DNA of 64,000 nucleotides from Methanoculleus sp. UBA374 (GCA_002508705.1 DAYL01000018.1:62001-126000); one strand, 5' to 3'; numbered from the stretch's first letter, positions 52,992 to 63,417 are shown. The notes: generated by a model from the sequence alone, not told the origin. Numbers and translations are program-made.

Positions 52992-53100
52992 TTGCTATCC
53001 AGTAGCGGAGGATCGATATACTCTTTTTCCCGGGAGGGCGGGCCGGAGGGCCCGGGCCACCGCATTAATATGCTCATCAAAGTATACTGATGACACACAA

Positions 53101-53126
53101 TGTATATATGTGCACAAGTACACCCT
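53101..53126 (+). promoter_or_regulatory. trpB2 promoter with TRP-box-like dyad
   Basis: TGTATATATG at 53101-53110 is a good TATA box only 22 bases before the ATG at 53132, so the transcript is probably leaderless or nearly so. GTGCAC (53110-53115) and AGTACACC follow; these resemble the TGTACA TRP box bound by TrpY in Methanothermobacter. Control by tryptophan is therefore plausible but unproven. Confidence 0.4.
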
Positions 53127-53131
53127 GATAT

Positions 53132-54493
53132 ATGCAGACGAAGATCCTCCTTGACGAGGGAGAGATGCCGAAACGGTGGTATAACATCCAGGCGGATCTC
53201 CCGACGCCCATGGACCCGGTCCTCCATCCGGCTACCGGGAAACCGGCAGCTCCCGACGACCTCCGCCACATCTTCCCGATGGAACTGATCCGGCAGGAGA
53301 TGAGCACGGAGCGCTACATCGATATCCCCGGCGAAGTCCGCGATATCCTCACCCTCTGGAGACCGAGCCCCCTCTACCGGGCAAAGAGGCTCGAAGCGGC
53401 CTTAAAGACCCCGGCGAAGATCTACTACAAGTGGGAGGGCGTGAGCCCGCCGGGCTCGCATAAGCCCAACTCCGCCATCCCCCAGGCTTACTACAACCGT
53501 GAGGCGGGGATCGAGCGGCTGGCGACCGAGACCGGGGCGGGGCAGTGGGGCTCGTCGCTTGCGTTTGCAACGAGCCTCTTCGATATGGAGTGCACCGTCT
53601 ACATGGTCCGGTCCTCGTACGACCAGAAGCCCTACCGCAAAAGCATGATGCAGGTCTACGGCGCCGAGTGCATCCCGAGCCCGTCGGATACGACCCGGTC
53701 CGGTCGGGCGGTGCTCGCCCGCGACCCGGAAACGCCGGGTTCCCTCGGGATCGCCATATCGGAGGCTGTCGAGGACGCCGCGAGCCATGAGAACACCAAC
53801 TACGCGCTCGGCTCCGTCCTCAACCACGTCTGCCTCCACCAGACGATCATTGGCCAGGAGGCACGGCAGCAGCTCGCGACGGAGGACGTCTACCCCGACG
53901 TCGTGATCGGGTGCGTCGGCGGCGGCACCAACTTTGCCGGGCTCTCCTTCCCGTTCGCCGGCGAGAAAATGACCGGAAAGCATCCCGAGACCGATATCGT
54001 CGCGGTGGAGCCTGCCGCCTGCCCGACCCTGACGAAGGGGATCTACGCCTACGACTTCGGGGACGTCGCGGGGCTGACCCCGATCATGCGGATGTTCACC
54101 CTCGGCCACGATTTCGTCCCGCCGGCGATCCATGCCGGAGGGCTCCGCTACCACGGAATGTCGCCGCTCGTCTCCCGGCTCGTCCGTGACGGGGTCGTCC
54201 GGCCCGTCGCCTACCGTCAGAACGAGGTCTTCGACGCGGCCGTGACCTTCGCCCGGACGGAGGGGATCGTCGTCGCGCCCGAGGCCGCCCACGCGGTGAA
54301 AGCCGCGGTCGACGAGGCGCTCCGGTGCCGGGAGACCGGCGACGCGAAGGTGATCCTCTTCAACAACTCCGGGCACGGCAACTTCGACTTCTCTTCTTAC
54401 GAGTCTTACTTCGCGGGGTCGCTTGTCGACTACGAATACCCGGTGGAGTTGATCCTGGAATCGCTCTCCCGGCTGCCGGTGGTGGCGAGGTGA
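53132..54493 (+). CDS. trpB2: Tryptophan synthase beta-like protein TrpB2
   Basis: 453 residues, about 60 longer than normal TrpB. It has the extended N terminus of the TrpB2 subfamily ([12 protein letters not shown]...[11 protein letters not shown]) and [16 protein letters not shown]. The PLP lysine Lys111 is in PGSHKPNSA, and the glycine loop is [12 protein letters not shown]. TrpB2 enzymes make tryptophan from indole (and perhaps use phosphoserine) without TrpA. It precedes the trp operon that also contains a standard trpB at 58930. Confidence 0.93.
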   Translation: MQTKILLDEGEMPKRWYNIQADLPTPMDPVLHPATGKPAAPDDLRHIFPMELIRQEMSTERYIDIPGEVRDILTLWRPSPLYRAKRLEAALKTPAKIYYKWEGVSPPGSHKPNSAIPQAYYNREAGIERLATETGAGQWGSSLAFATSLFDMECTVYMVRSSYDQKPYRKSMMQVYGAECIPSPSDTTRSGRAVLARDPETPGSLGIAISEAVEDAASHENTNYALGSVLNHVCLHQTIIGQEARQQLATEDVYPDVVIGCVGGGTNFAGLSFPFAGEKMTGKHPETDIVAVEPAACPTLTKGIYAYDFGDVAGLTPIMRMFTLGHDFVPPAIHAGGLRYHGMSPLVSRLVRDGVVRPVAYRQNEVFDAAVTFARTEGIVVAPEAAHAVKAAVDEALRCRETGDAKVILFNNSGHGNFDFSSYESYFAGSLVDYEYPVELILESLSRLPVVAR

Positions 54494-54503
54494 TGCCGGT
54501 GGA

Positions 54504-56018
54504 ATGGACGGCGCTCGAAGAGAGCCTGATCTGAATATCGGACGCGAAGAGGTTGCCGCCGCCGCAGAGGCCAGCCGCCGCCCTCTCGTCGTCCCGGTAT
54601 ATGCCGAGATCCCCCTCCCCGCCTCTCCGCCGGCGGACCTCTACGCATCGCTCCGCAGGGGACCCGGGTTCCTGCTGGAGTCGCTCGAGGGGAGCGAGAA
54701 GACCGTCCGCTACTCGTTCATCTGCACCGCTCCGGCCGCCGACGTGACTGTCGCCTCCGACGGCACGCTGACGGTCTCCGGCGACTCCCGCATTCGGGAG
54801 ATCGCCGACGAGGTCGCGGCGGCCGACCCCCTCGCCGCCGTCCGTTCGTTCATGGACCGGCTCCGGGTCGCTCCCTCGCCGCTTCCGCGGTTTTCGGGGG
54901 GGCTTGTCGGCTACTTCGCCTACGACCTCGTCGCGTCGATCCACCCGACCGTCCGGCCGGTCGCGGCGGAGGACCCGGAAGAGCCCGTCGCCCGGTTCAT
55001 GCTGGCACAAAACTGCCTCTCCCTCGATCACCTGACGCGGCGGCTCGCGGTCATAACGAACCTGATCGTCACCGACGGGTCCGACCCCGGGGAGGAGTAC
55101 CGCCGGGCCGCCGACGCAATCGCCGGAGAGATCTCCCGGATACGCAATCTCGTCCCGGGAGGTCCGGCCGACCCGGACCCTTCCGGGGTCGCGGCGTCGT
55201 CCTCATGCACCCGCAAGGAGTTCTCGGATGCGGTCCTCCAGATCAAGGAGCGTATCGCGGCAGGCGACATCTTCCAGGCGGTCCTCTCCCGGCGGCTCAC
55301 CTGCCGGCTTGAGGGCGACGGGTTCGCTGTCTACCGCCGGCTCCGGGAGAGAAACCCGAGCCCCTATATGTACTACCTGGACTTCGGCGACTGCCGGGTC
55401 GCCGGGAGCAGCCCCGAGATGCTTGTCCGGGTGGAGAACGGGCGGGTGACGACGGTCCCGATCGCCGGGACCCGGCCGCGGGGGCTGACCCCGGCGGAAG
55501 ACGAGAGGCTCGCGGCCGAGCTTCTCGCGGACGAGAAGGAGCGGGCGGAGCACGTCATGCTCGTCGACCTTGCGAGGAACGACATCGGGGCGGTCTCCGC
55601 CTATGGGAGCGTCTCGGTGGAGGGGTTCATGACCGTCGAGCGGTTCTCGCACGTCCAGCATATCGTCTCCACGGTCTCGGGCAGGCTCCGGGAGGGGATG
55701 GACCGGTTCGACGTGCTGCGGTCCTGCTTCCCGGCGGGGACCGTCTCGGGCGCCCCGAAGGTCCGGGCGATGCAGATCATCGGCGAGACGGAGAGGCTCC
55801 GGCGCGGGGTCTACGCGGGTGCCGTCGGCTACCTCGGCTTTGCCGGCACGATGGATCTTGCAATAGCCATCCGGACGGTCGTCGTGCGGGGCGGCGTCGC
55901 CTCCGTCCAGGTGGGTGCGGGGATCGTGGCCGACTCCGACCCTGACAGAGAGTGGGCCGAGACCGGGAACAAAGGCCGGGCGATGCTTGCGGCGCTCGGC
56001 GCGGCGGAGGTGGAATGA
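54504..56018 (+). CDS. trpE: Anthranilate synthase component I
   Basis: 504 residues. GFLLESLEGSEKTVRYSFIC contains the LLES motif (57-60) that in other TrpE proteins forms the tryptophan feedback site. The catalytic part has KERIAAGDIFQAVLSRRLTC, GSSPEMLVRVENGRVTTVPI, VDLARNDIGAV, and AGTVSGAPKVRAMQIIGETE. ATG 54504 is 10 bases after the trpB2 stop. It makes anthranilate from chorismate with ammonia from TrpG. Confidence 0.95.
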   Translation: MDGARREPDLNIGREEVAAAAEASRRPLVVPVYAEIPLPASPPADLYASLRRGPGFLLESLEGSEKTVRYSFICTAPAADVTVASDGTLTVSGDSRIREIADEVAAADPLAAVRSFMDRLRVAPSPLPRFSGGLVGYFAYDLVASIHPTVRPVAAEDPEEPVARFMLAQNCLSLDHLTRRLAVITNLIVTDGSDPGEEYRRAADAIAGEISRIRNLVPGGPADPDPSGVAASSSCTRKEFSDAVLQIKERIAAGDIFQAVLSRRLTCRLEGDGFAVYRRLRERNPSPYMYYLDFGDCRVAGSSPEMLVRVENGRVTTVPIAGTRPRGLTPAEDERLAAELLADEKERAEHVMLVDLARNDIGAVSAYGSVSVEGFMTVERFSHVQHIVSTVSGRLREGMDRFDVLRSCFPAGTVSGAPKVRAMQIIGETERLRRGVYAGAVGYLGFAGTMDLAIAIRTVVVRGGVASVQVGAGIVADSDPDREWAETGNKGRAMLAALGAAEVE

Positions 56019-56596
56019 TGCGGGTGCTCGTCGTCGACAGTTACGACAGTTTCACCTTCAACCTCTGTCAGCAGATCGGGGCGCTCGGTGCGGAGCCGGT
56101 CGTGGTGAAGAGCGATACGCCGTTTGAGCAATTCTCTCCCGAATCCTTCGGCCGGGTCGTCCTCTCGCCCGGCCCGGGGCATCCCCGGGAGTGCGCCCTC
56201 TATCGGGAGGTCCTCTCGACGATCAGCCGGACGGTTCCGACCCTCGGGGTCTGTCTCGGTCACCAGGCGATCGGCCTCGTCTTCGGAGCCAGGATCGCCA
56301 GGGCCGACCGGCTGATGCACGGGAAGCGGTCGCTCATCCGGCACGACGGCACGGGGATCTACGCCGGGGTGGCGAGCCCCCTCGTCGCGACCCGCTACCA
56401 CTCGCTCGTCATCGACCCGGCCACGGTCCCGGACTGCCTCGCGGTGACCGCCAGAAGCGACGACGGGGCGGTCATGGGTGTCCGGCACCGGGAGTTCCCG
56501 ATCGAGGGAGTGCAGTTCCACCCGGAGAGCATCCTCACCCCCGACGGGACCCGGCTGATGGAAAACTTCCTCTTCGGTCCGGGAGGCGGGACATGA
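56015..56596 (+). CDS. trpG: Anthranilate synthase component II, glutamine amidotransferase
   Basis: 193 residues from ATG 56015 (or the next codon, 56018). RVLVVDSYDSFTFNLCQQIG, LSPGPGHP, the nucleophile Cys80 in LGVCLGHQAIG, and His169/Glu171 in VQFHPESIL form the complete triad. It releases ammonia from glutamine for TrpE. The start overlaps the trpE stop; the end overlaps trpD by ATGA. Confidence 0.95.
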   Translation: MMRVLVVDSYDSFTFNLCQQIGALGAEPVVVKSDTPFEQFSPESFGRVVLSPGPGHPRECALYREVLSTISRTVPTLGVCLGHQAIGLVFGARIARADRLMHGKRSLIRHDGTGIYAGVASPLVATRYHSLVIDPATVPDCLAVTARSDDGAVMGVRHREFPIEGVQFHPESILTPDGTRLMENFLFGPGGGT

Positions 56597-57609
56597 TCCG
56601 GGAGGCGATCGCCCGGGTCTCATCGGGTACGGACCTCACCCCGGCCGAGGCGGGAGCGGCGATGGAGGAGATCGTGCGGGGCGCCGCGACCCCCGCCCAG
56701 ATCGGCGGTTTCCTCACGGCGCTCCGGATGAAAAGGGAGACTGTCGCCGAGATCGCGGCATTCGCGCGTGTCATGCGGGCGGCTGCCGTCCCGGTCCCTC
56801 TCCCCGCCACGGAAGCGCGGGTGGATACCTGCGGGACCGGGGGCGACGGTGCGGGAACCTTCAACATCAGCACCGCGGCCGCCTTCGTCGCGGCCGGTGC
56901 GGGGGTTTCCGTCGTGAAGCACGGGAACCGGGGCGTCTCGAGCCGGTGCGGCTCTGCCGACGTCCTCGAGGCGCTCGGCGTCTCCGTTGCGATCCCGCCC
57001 GACCGGGTCGCGGAGGTTCTTTCGGCCGCCGGGATCGCCTTCCTCTTCGCCCCGGCCTACCACCCGGCGATGCAGCACGCCCGGTCGGCCCGCGAGGAGA
57101 TCGGCATCCGGACGGTCTTCAACCTTCTCGGCCCCCTCACGAACCCGGCAGGTGCCGGAGCGCACCTCCTCGGCGTCTACGACCCCCACCTGACCGTCCC
57201 GGTCGCCCGGGTGCTCGGGGACCTCGGTGCGGAGCGGGCGATGGTGGTCCACGGCGACGGTCTCGACGAGATCGCGACGAGCGGGCCGACGACGGTTGCG
57301 GAACTCCGGGACGGCGAGGTCGTAACGTATACGCTCGACTGCACGGAGTTCGGGATTCCGCGCTCATCCGTCGCCGCTCTCCGGGGCGGCGGGGTGGAAG
57401 AGAACGCCCGGCTCCTCCTCTCCGTCCTCGCGGGGGAGAACGGCCCCGCCCGGGATATCGTCGTCCTCAACGCCGGGGCGGCGATCTACCTCGGCGGGAA
57501 AGCCGATGACGTCGCCGGCGGCATCGCCCGGGCGGAAGCGTCGATCGATTCGAGGGCGGCGCTGGATCGGCTCCGCCGGCTGGTCGAGGCGACCGGAGGC
57601 GGGGCATGA
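56593..57609 (+). CDS. trpD: Anthranilate phosphoribosyltransferase
   Basis: 338 residues from ATG 56593. The PRPP loop VDTCGTGGDGAGTFNISTAA, then VVKHGNRGVSSRCGSADVLE, and VFNLLGPLTNPAGAGAHLLG and VHGDGLDEIA are all intact. It transfers phosphoribose to anthranilate. Bases overlap at both ends (trpG and trpC). TrpG and TrpD are separate proteins here, not fused as in enteric bacteria. Confidence 0.95.
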   Translation: MIREAIARVSSGTDLTPAEAGAAMEEIVRGAATPAQIGGFLTALRMKRETVAEIAAFARVMRAAAVPVPLPATEARVDTCGTGGDGAGTFNISTAAAFVAAGAGVSVVKHGNRGVSSRCGSADVLEALGVSVAIPPDRVAEVLSAAGIAFLFAPAYHPAMQHARSAREEIGIRTVFNLLGPLTNPAGAGAHLLGVYDPHLTVPVARVLGDLGAERAMVVHGDGLDEIATSGPTTVAELRDGEVVTYTLDCTEFGIPRSSVAALRGGGVEENARLLLSVLAGENGPARDIVVLNAGAAIYLGGKADDVAGGIARAEASIDSRAALDRLRRLVEATGGGA

Positions 57610-58364
57610 TCCTCGACGAGATCGTCAGGGCGACCGGCGAGCGCCTCGCGAACCTCGCCCCCCTTCCTGCGTTCGATCCCGACGCCGTGCCTCGCCGGAG
57701 TCTTGAACAATCCCTCCGGGGTTGCCGGGAGAGACGCGCGATCATCGCCGAGGTGAAGTACGCCTCCCCGTCACGCGGGAGGATCCACGAAGGCGGCACT
57801 CCGGAGGCGATCGCCCGGGAGTTCGTCGCCGCCGGAGCCGCCGGGCTCTCGGTCCTCACCGAACCCACCTATTTTGGGGGCAGTACGGAGAACCTCGTCC
57901 GGGTGCGGCGTGCGGTCCCGGTCCCGATCCTCAGGAAGGACTTCATCATCGACGAGCGTCAGCTCAGCGAAACCCGGGCGCTCGGCGCCGATGCCGTCCT
58001 CCTGATCGCCCGGGTGCTCGGGAGCCGTCTCTCCGCGTTCGTTGACGAGGCGCACGCGCTCGGTCTCGAGCCGCTCGTCGAGGTCCACGACAGGGACGAG
58101 ATGGAGCAGGCCATCGCCACCGGGGCGGGCCTCATCGGGATCAACAACCGCAACCTCGAGACGATGAGGGTCGATCTTACGACGACGGTCCGCCTTGCAG
58201 AGGCGGCACGCGGCGAGGGGAGGACCGTGGTCTCCGAGAGCGGCATCGCCTGGCCCTACGACGTCCGGCGCCTCTCCCGGCACTGCGATGCGTTCCTGAT
58301 CGGGTCCGCCCTGATGTCGGCCAGGGACCGGCGGAAAAGACTGGAGGGATTTATATTCGCGTGA
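57606..58364 (+). CDS. trpC: Indole-3-glycerol phosphate synthase
   Basis: 252 residues, TIM barrel. AIIAEVKYASPSRGRIHEGG, LSVLTEPTYFGGSTENL, PILRKDFIIDERQLSETRAL (catalytic Lys), ADAVLLIARVL, EPLVEVHDRDEM, GINNRNLETMRVD and VVSESGI are the ordered family motifs. It closes the indole ring. Stand-alone, with trpF as a separate overlapping gene. Confidence 0.96.
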   Translation: MILDEIVRATGERLANLAPLPAFDPDAVPRRSLEQSLRGCRERRAIIAEVKYASPSRGRIHEGGTPEAIAREFVAAGAAGLSVLTEPTYFGGSTENLVRVRRAVPVPILRKDFIIDERQLSETRALGADAVLLIARVLGSRLSAFVDEAHALGLEPLVEVHDRDEMEQAIATGAGLIGINNRNLETMRVDLTTTVRLAEAARGEGRTVVSESGIAWPYDVRRLSRHCDAFLIGSALMSARDRRKRLEGFIFA

Positions 58365-58933
58365 AGATCTGCGGGATGACGAGCCCGGAAGACGCCAGAG
58401 CGGCAGCCGCGGCGGGAGCCGACGCGATCGGCGTGGTGCTCGCGAGCCCCTCGCCGCGGTCGGTGAGCCCTGATGCGGCCCGGGAGATATTCGCGGCGGT
58501 CCCGCCGTTCGTGACGAGGGTCGCCGTCACCTCGACCGCCCGGGCGGAGGACCTCGCGGAGATCCTCCTCTTGCGGCCGGATGCGGTGCAGGTCTCGGGC
58601 AGCCTTTATCTGCCCCGGGATACCGGGGTCGCGGTCATCCGGATGCTTGCGCCCGGCGACCCCCCGCGGGGCGACTGCGACGCGGTGATCGTCGACGGCA
58701 GCCACGGCACCGGGCGGGCGTTCGATCCCGGATACGCGAGAAGATGCGTGGCTTCCTCCCCGGTGCCGGTCATCCTCGCGGGTGGGCTTTCCCCCGGCAA
58801 CGTCGCCGCGGCAATCCGGAAGGTAAGGCCCTACGCCGTCGACGTCGCTTCAGGCGTCGAGGCAGCGCCGGGGGTCAAGGACGAGCGCCTCATGCGGGAG
58901 TTCGTGAAGATATGCAGGACGATCGATTCATGA
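58361..58933 (+). CDS. trpF: Phosphoribosylanthranilate isomerase
   Basis: 190 residues from GTG 58361. [20 protein letters not shown] holds the catalytic Cys, [20 protein letters not shown] and [20 protein letters not shown] follow, and the phosphate loop is [19 protein letters not shown]. The general acid Asp lies in [12 protein letters not shown]. The end overlaps trpB by ATGA. Confidence 0.94.
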   Translation: MKICGMTSPEDARAAAAAGADAIGVVLASPSPRSVSPDAAREIFAAVPPFVTRVAVTSTARAEDLAEILLLRPDAVQVSGSLYLPRDTGVAVIRMLAPGDPPRGDCDAVIVDGSHGTGRAFDPGYARRCVASSPVPVILAGGLSPGNVAAAIRKVRPYAVDVASGVEAAPGVKDERLMREFVKICRTIDS

Positions 58934-60102
58934 AAGCAGGACGATACGGAGTATACGGCGGGCAGTACGTGCCCGAAACCCTGATGAGCGCGTTGATCGA
59001 GCTTGAGGAGACCTACGGGCGGGTCCGTGAGGACCCGGAGTTCTCCCGCCGGCTCTCCTGGTACCTGCACGAGTATGCCGGGCGGGAGACCCCGCTCACC
59101 TTCTGCGAGAACCTCTCCCGCGACCTCGGCTGCCGGGTTTACCTGAAGCGGGAGGACCTCCTCCACGGCGGTGCGCACAAGCTGAACAACACCCTCGGCC
59201 AGGCGCTCATGGCGAAGTTCATGGGCAAGCGGCGGCTCATCGCCGAGACCGGCGCCGGGCAGCACGGCGTCGCGACGGCGATCGCGGGCGCGGCCCTCGG
59301 TCTCCCCGTCGAGGTCTACATGGGCGAGGTGGACACCCGGCGCCAGGCGCTCAACGTCTTTCGGATGGAACTCCTCGGTGCCCGGGTCATCCCGGTCGTC
59401 TCCGGGACGCGGACCTTGAAGGACGCCATCAACGCGGCGATGCGCGACTGGGTGGCGAACCTCCGGGAGACCCACTACCTGCTCGGCTCCTGCGTCGGCC
59501 CGCACCCCTTCCCCCGAATCGTCCGCGACTTCCAGTCGGTCATCGGCGAGGAGGCGCGGCGGCAGGTGCTCGAACGGGAAGGGCGGCTCCCCGATACCGT
59601 CGTCGCCTGTGTCGGCGGGGGTTCGAACGCGATCGGGATCTTCTACCCGTTCACAAACGACGACGTGGCGCTGGTCGGCGTTGAGGCGGGCGGCGAGGGG
59701 CTTGAGTCCGGCCATCACGGGGCCTCGCTCTCGCGGGGCTCGGTCGGGGTCTTCCAGGGGGCGCTCTCCTACCTCCTCCAGGACGATGACGGCCAGGCGC
59801 TCGAGACGCACTCCGTCGCCGCGGGCCTCGACCACCCCTCCGTCGGGCCGGAACACGCCATGCTGAAGGACTCGGGAAGGGTCCGCTACGAGGCGGTCAC
59901 CGACGCCGAGGCCCTCCACGCCTTCCGCTACCTCTCCCGTACCGAAGGGATCATCCCGGCGCTCGAGTCGGCCCATGCGGTCGCCTACGCCCTCCGGGCG
60001 GCCGACGACCTCGATAAGGACGGCATTCTCGTCATCAACCTCTCGGGGAGGGGCGACAAGGACGTCGCCGACATCGCGAGCCTTCACGGGGGTGCGGCAT
60101 GA
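58930..60102 (+). CDS. trpB: Tryptophan synthase beta subunit (TrpB1)
   Basis: 390 residues from ATG 58930. [20 protein letters not shown], the PLP Lys84 in [35 protein letters not shown], and the glycine loop [15 protein letters not shown] are standard. It works with trpA just downstream by passing indole through a tunnel. The longer reading from 58912 (MQDDRF) is possible but overlaps trpF more. With trpB2 at 53132 the window has both types. Confidence 0.96.
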   Translation: MKAGRYGVYGGQYVPETLMSALIELEETYGRVREDPEFSRRLSWYLHEYAGRETPLTFCENLSRDLGCRVYLKREDLLHGGAHKLNNTLGQALMAKFMGKRRLIAETGAGQHGVATAIAGAALGLPVEVYMGEVDTRRQALNVFRMELLGARVIPVVSGTRTLKDAINAAMRDWVANLRETHYLLGSCVGPHPFPRIVRDFQSVIGEEARRQVLEREGRLPDTVVACVGGGSNAIGIFYPFTNDDVALVGVEAGGEGLESGHHGASLSRGSVGVFQGALSYLLQDDDGQALETHSVAAGLDHPSVGPEHAMLKDSGRVRYEAVTDAEALHAFRYLSRTEGIIPALESAHAVAYALRAADDLDKDGILVINLSGRGDKDVADIASLHGGAA

Positions 60103-60908
60103 GCAGGATCGAGCGCCTCTTTGCCCGGAAAAGCCCGGTCTTCATCGGGTTTACCGTCGCCGGAGACCCTGATAGAGAGAGATCGTTCGGGGTGGCGGCG
60201 GCGATGGTCGATGCGGGCGTCGACCTCCTCGAGATCGCCGTCCCCTACTCCGACCCGGTGGCGGACGGCCCCGTGATCGAACGGGCGCACGTTCGCGCCC
60301 TCCGTGCGGGCACCACGCCGGACGACGTCTTCACGCTCGTCCGACGGGTCAGGGAGTACGCGCCGGGCCTTCCCGTCGTCCTCTTCACCTACTACAACAT
60401 CGTCTACCGCCGGGGACCCGACCGGTTCTTTTCGGAGGCCGCGGCCGCCGGTGCGGACGGCGTCCTCATCGTGGACCTTCCCGCCGAGGAGTCGGAAGAG
60501 GTCGGGCCATCCTCTCTCCGGTACGGGATCGACCGGATCGCGCTCATCGCCCCGACGACGTCGCCGGAGCGCCGGCGGAGGACCCTCCGGGACGCCTCCG
60601 GGTTCGTCTACCTGATCTCGCTTGAAGGGGTGACCGGCGAGCGCGACCGGTTGCCTCCCATCGCCGGGCTGGTCGATGCGGTGCGGAGGGAGACGGACCT
60701 TCCGCTCGCCGTCGGGTTCGGGGTCTCGCGCCCGGAACACGTCCGGAGCGTCGTCGATGCCGGCGCGGACGGCGTCATCGTGGGAAGCGCCCTCGTCCGG
60801 ATCGTCGAGGAGCACATGGGCGACGAGGCCGGGATGCACGAAGCCCTCCGCACCGCGATCAGGGCGCTCAAGGGCGGGCTCGCCCCCGACTCGGGGGTGG
60901 AGGGATGA
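60099..60908 (+). CDS. trpA: Tryptophan synthase alpha subunit
   Basis: 269 residues. [16 protein letters not shown] opens the barrel. Catalytic Glu45 in [11 protein letters not shown] and Asp56 in ADGPVI are present, and [20 protein letters not shown] and [20 protein letters not shown] complete the phosphate site. It makes indole from indole-glycerol phosphate. It overlaps trpB and the downstream NAD-kinase-like gene by four bases each. Confidence 0.95.
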   Translation: MSRIERLFARKSPVFIGFTVAGDPDRERSFGVAAAMVDAGVDLLEIAVPYSDPVADGPVIERAHVRALRAGTTPDDVFTLVRRVREYAPGLPVVLFTYYNIVYRRGPDRFFSEAAAAGADGVLIVDLPAEESEEVGPSSLRYGIDRIALIAPTTSPERRRRTLRDASGFVYLISLEGVTGERDRLPPIAGLVDAVRRETDLPLAVGFGVSRPEHVRSVVDAGADGVIVGSALVRIVEEHMGDEAGMHEALRTAIRALKGGLAPDSGVEG

Positions 60909-62008
60909 GACGGGCCATCGGGTTCCTGCTCAACCCTATCGCCGGGATGGGCGGCACGGTGGGGCTCGCGGGGACGGACGGCGTGGTCGCGGAAGCCCTC
61001 CGGCGCGGAGCGGCCCCACGCTCGGCCGGTCGGGCCGTGCAGGTCCTCTCTCTCCTCAAAGACGACGATATCACATGGTGCACCTGTTCGGCGCCGATGG
61101 GCGAGGACGCCCTTATTGACGCAGGGATCGACCGCTCCACGGTCCTCTACCGCCCCGCCGTCTCGACCGGCGCCGCCGATACGAAGGCCGCCTGCCGGGC
61201 GTTTCTTGAGGCCGGGGTCGATCTCGTCGCCTTCTGCGGCGGGGACGGGACGGCACGGGACGTCTTCGACGCCGTCGGCCGGGAGGTGCCGGTCCTCGGC
61301 ATCCCTGCCGGGGTGAAGATGTACTCGGCGGTCTTTGCGGTCGACCCTCCGGCGGCGGTCACCCTCATCCGCGAGACGGGGCGAGCCCCCTGCCGAGACT
61401 CCGAGGTGATGGATATCGATGAGGGGGCCTACCGGTCGGGCCGTCTTGCCGCCCGGCTCTACGGGTATGCACGCGTTCCGTATCTTCCGGAGCGGATACA
61501 GAGCGGAAAGCAGGTCTTCGAGCAGCAGGACGAGGAGCGGGCGAAGGACGATATCGCCGCGTTCATCAACGAGGTCATGCTGCCGGATACGCTTTATATC
61601 ATCGGCGCCGGGAGCACGACGGCCCGGATCATGGAGCGGCTCGGTCTTGCCCCGACCCTCCTCGGGGTCGACGCCGTCCGGGGCGGGGAGGTCGTCGCCC
61701 GCAATGCCGACGAGAAGACGCTTCTCTCCCTCCTCGACAGATACCCGCGGGCGAAGATCGTCGCGAGCCCCATCGGCGCCCAGGGGTTCGTTCTCGGGCG
61801 GGGAAACCAGCAGATCAGCCCGGCCGTCATCCGGAAGGCCGGACTACGGAACCTGATCGTGGTTGCCACGCCGGGAAAGCTCGCCGCGACTCCCCTCCTG
61901 TACGTCGACTCCGGCGATGCGGCGCTCGACCGGGAGGTCGGGGACTCTTTCCTGGTTGTCTCCGGCTACCGGATGGCGCAGCGGAAGCGGGTCGTCCATC
62001 CCATGTGA
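60905..62008 (+). CDS. ATP-NAD kinase family protein (COG3199 type)
   Basis: 367 residues. It begins GFLLNPIAGMGGTVGLAGTD and has the kinase motif FCGGDGTARDVFDAVG (GGDGT 112-116), GIPAGVKMYSAVF and VLGRGNQQISPAVIRKAG. These place it with the diacylglycerol/NAD kinase superfamily members common in archaea, not with canonical NadK. Translation is coupled to trpA, yet no tie to tryptophan is known. The substrate is unproven. Confidence 0.8.
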   Translation: MRRAIGFLLNPIAGMGGTVGLAGTDGVVAEALRRGAAPRSAGRAVQVLSLLKDDDITWCTCSAPMGEDALIDAGIDRSTVLYRPAVSTGAADTKAACRAFLEAGVDLVAFCGGDGTARDVFDAVGREVPVLGIPAGVKMYSAVFAVDPPAAVTLIRETGRAPCRDSEVMDIDEGAYRSGRLAARLYGYARVPYLPERIQSGKQVFEQQDEERAKDDIAAFINEVMLPDTLYIIGAGSTTARIMERLGLAPTLLGVDAVRGGEVVARNADEKTLLSLLDRYPRAKIVASPIGAQGFVLGRGNQQISPAVIRKAGLRNLIVVATPGKLAATPLLYVDSGDAALDREVGDSFLVVSGYRMAQRKRVVHPM

Positions 62009-62054
62009 CCCGAAAACCCAGGGTTTATCCCCGGTCGGCGTCTAACCTCTCTTG

Positions 62055-62720
62055 GTGACATCCTTCGACCCCTCGGTCCTCGGGATCTTCGTCTTCGGCC
62101 TCTTCGCCGGCATCTGCCCCTGCAACAGCGTCCTCTGCCTCGGCCTTATCGGGTATCTGACGAGCGGGAAGACCGATCTCACGCTTGCCGGCATCCTTAA
62201 ACTGACTGTGGCGTTCTCGTTCGGGACCGTCCTCGTCCTCCTGCCGCTCGGGGCGGTCGCGGGCTACGTCGGGGAGTACCTCCTCTTCCTGAACGAGACC
62301 GTCGCGTGGGCGATCGGCGGGGTGCTGTTGATCCTTATGGGGCTGCAGCTCCTGCACGTCTACAAACCGCCGATACGAAGCATCTTCAATCTCTTCCGGG
62401 CGCCCATCTCTTACTCCGTCACGGGGGCGTTTCTGCTCGGGCTCTCGTTCGGGGCGATCACCGTGGGGCGCGGGGCGCCGATGCTGCTCGTCGTCCTGAC
62501 CTACATCGCGCTCTACCAGACGGCGGTCGAGGGGTTCTTTACGATCCTTGTGTATGCGGTGGGGCTCTCGCTCCCCCTGATAGCGATCAGCTCGCTCGGG
62601 GGCGCTCTCGGGAAGAAGGTCAAGGAGAGGGCGAGGGTGAGCGGCGAGGTCTTCGACCGGGTTGTCGGCGTCGCGATCATCGCGATCGGGGTCTATTTCC
62701 TGTACCTTGCGTTCCTGTGA
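62055..62720 (+). CDS. CcdA/DsbD-like membrane protein
   Basis: 221 residues from GTG 62055 (TTG 62052 also possible), with six hydrophobic segments. The first helix ends in GICPCNSVLCLGLIGYL (Cys21, Cys23, Cys28). The matching Cys-Pro in the second half of the fold is replaced by ITVGRGAPMLL, so a two-Cys thiol relay is incomplete. It may carry reductant or, like ArsG, a metal. It sits 46 bases after the kinase-like gene. Confidence 0.75.
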   Translation: MTSFDPSVLGIFVFGLFAGICPCNSVLCLGLIGYLTSGKTDLTLAGILKLTVAFSFGTVLVLLPLGAVAGYVGEYLLFLNETVAWAIGGVLLILMGLQLLHVYKPPIRSIFNLFRAPISYSVTGAFLLGLSFGAITVGRGAPMLLVVLTYIALYQTAVEGFFTILVYAVGLSLPLIAISSLGGALGKKVKERARVSGEVFDRVVGVAIIAIGVYFLYLAFL

Positions 62721-62760
62721 TGGCCCTCGGAAGGTGTTGTTCTGTTCTCCGGGGTCATTC

Positions 62761-63417
62761 CTATCTTTTCCTGTTGGGGCGCCCCTCTTCCCGGGAATCG
62801 GGGTCCAGTGAGGGAATCAGCCGGAGGGCGGCATAGAGGACCACTGCGACGAGAACGCATTCGAGGTAAAACCCGAAAAGCGTGAACGCGGAGAAGACCA
62901 GGTTGTATGCGGGCGTATCCACGGCGAGCGGGAGGGCGCTCATGACGCCGTCGAAGAGCCACCCAAATATGGGAACTCTATCTGCGAGCAACGGGGCGGG
63001 CCCGCCCGCCAACCTGTCAGGGTTCACCAGCAGGGCGACGACGAAGGGGACCGAGGCCGCAACGGCGACGAGCATCGCCTGCCGCTGTCTGCGGACCGGG
63101 ACGGCGCCCTCGATCAGGGGGAGCGGCGTCGCGGCTCCCGCGACTGCAAGGGTGACGATCACGAGGGCGAAGACGGGGAGGAGGGACTGCGGTTCCGATG
63201 TCCCGGCGATGTCGACGAAGAGCGCCCAGACTGCGCACGCACCGACCGCAACAAGGGGCGGGATCGCCGCTCGCCGCCGGTTCCGGGCTATAGTTCTTCT
63301 ATGATGGGTTGAGGTGGCTCTATACAACATTTCTGCACTCACAAGGGGTTTGATCCGGGAACGGGGCTCTATATCCTGTGTGAAGGTCAACGTTCTTCTA
63401 TAAACGATTTCTGTCAC
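62761..63417 (-). CDS. Multi-span membrane protein, function unknown
   Basis: 218 residues from GTG 63417, with AGAGG just upstream; ATG 63330 (MLYRATSTHHRR) is an alternative. A basic N terminus is followed by five helices (PPLVAVGACAVWALFVDI, LLPVFALVIVTLAVAGAA, AMLVAVAASVPFVVALLV, LVFSAFTLFGFYLECVLV, AVVLYAALRLI) and a basic tail. No motifs that name a family. It is convergent with the CcdA-like gene. Confidence 0.5.
   Translation of the reverse strand: MTEIVYRRTLTFTQDIEPRSRIKPLVSAEMLYRATSTHHRRTIARNRRRAAIPPLVAVGACAVWALFVDIAGTSEPQSLLPVFALVIVTLAVAGAATPLPLIEGAVPVRRQRQAMLVAVAASVPFVVALLVNPDRLAGGPAPLLADRVPIFGWLFDGVMSALPLAVDTPAYNLVFSAFTLFGFYLECVLVAVVLYAALRLIPSLDPDSREEGRPNRKR

Noticed and set aside
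54493..54534. 13-codon frame [13 protein letters not shown] between trpB2 and trpE as an attenuator leader
   Set aside because: One Trp codon only, no alternative hairpins seen, and attenuation of this kind is not established in archaea.
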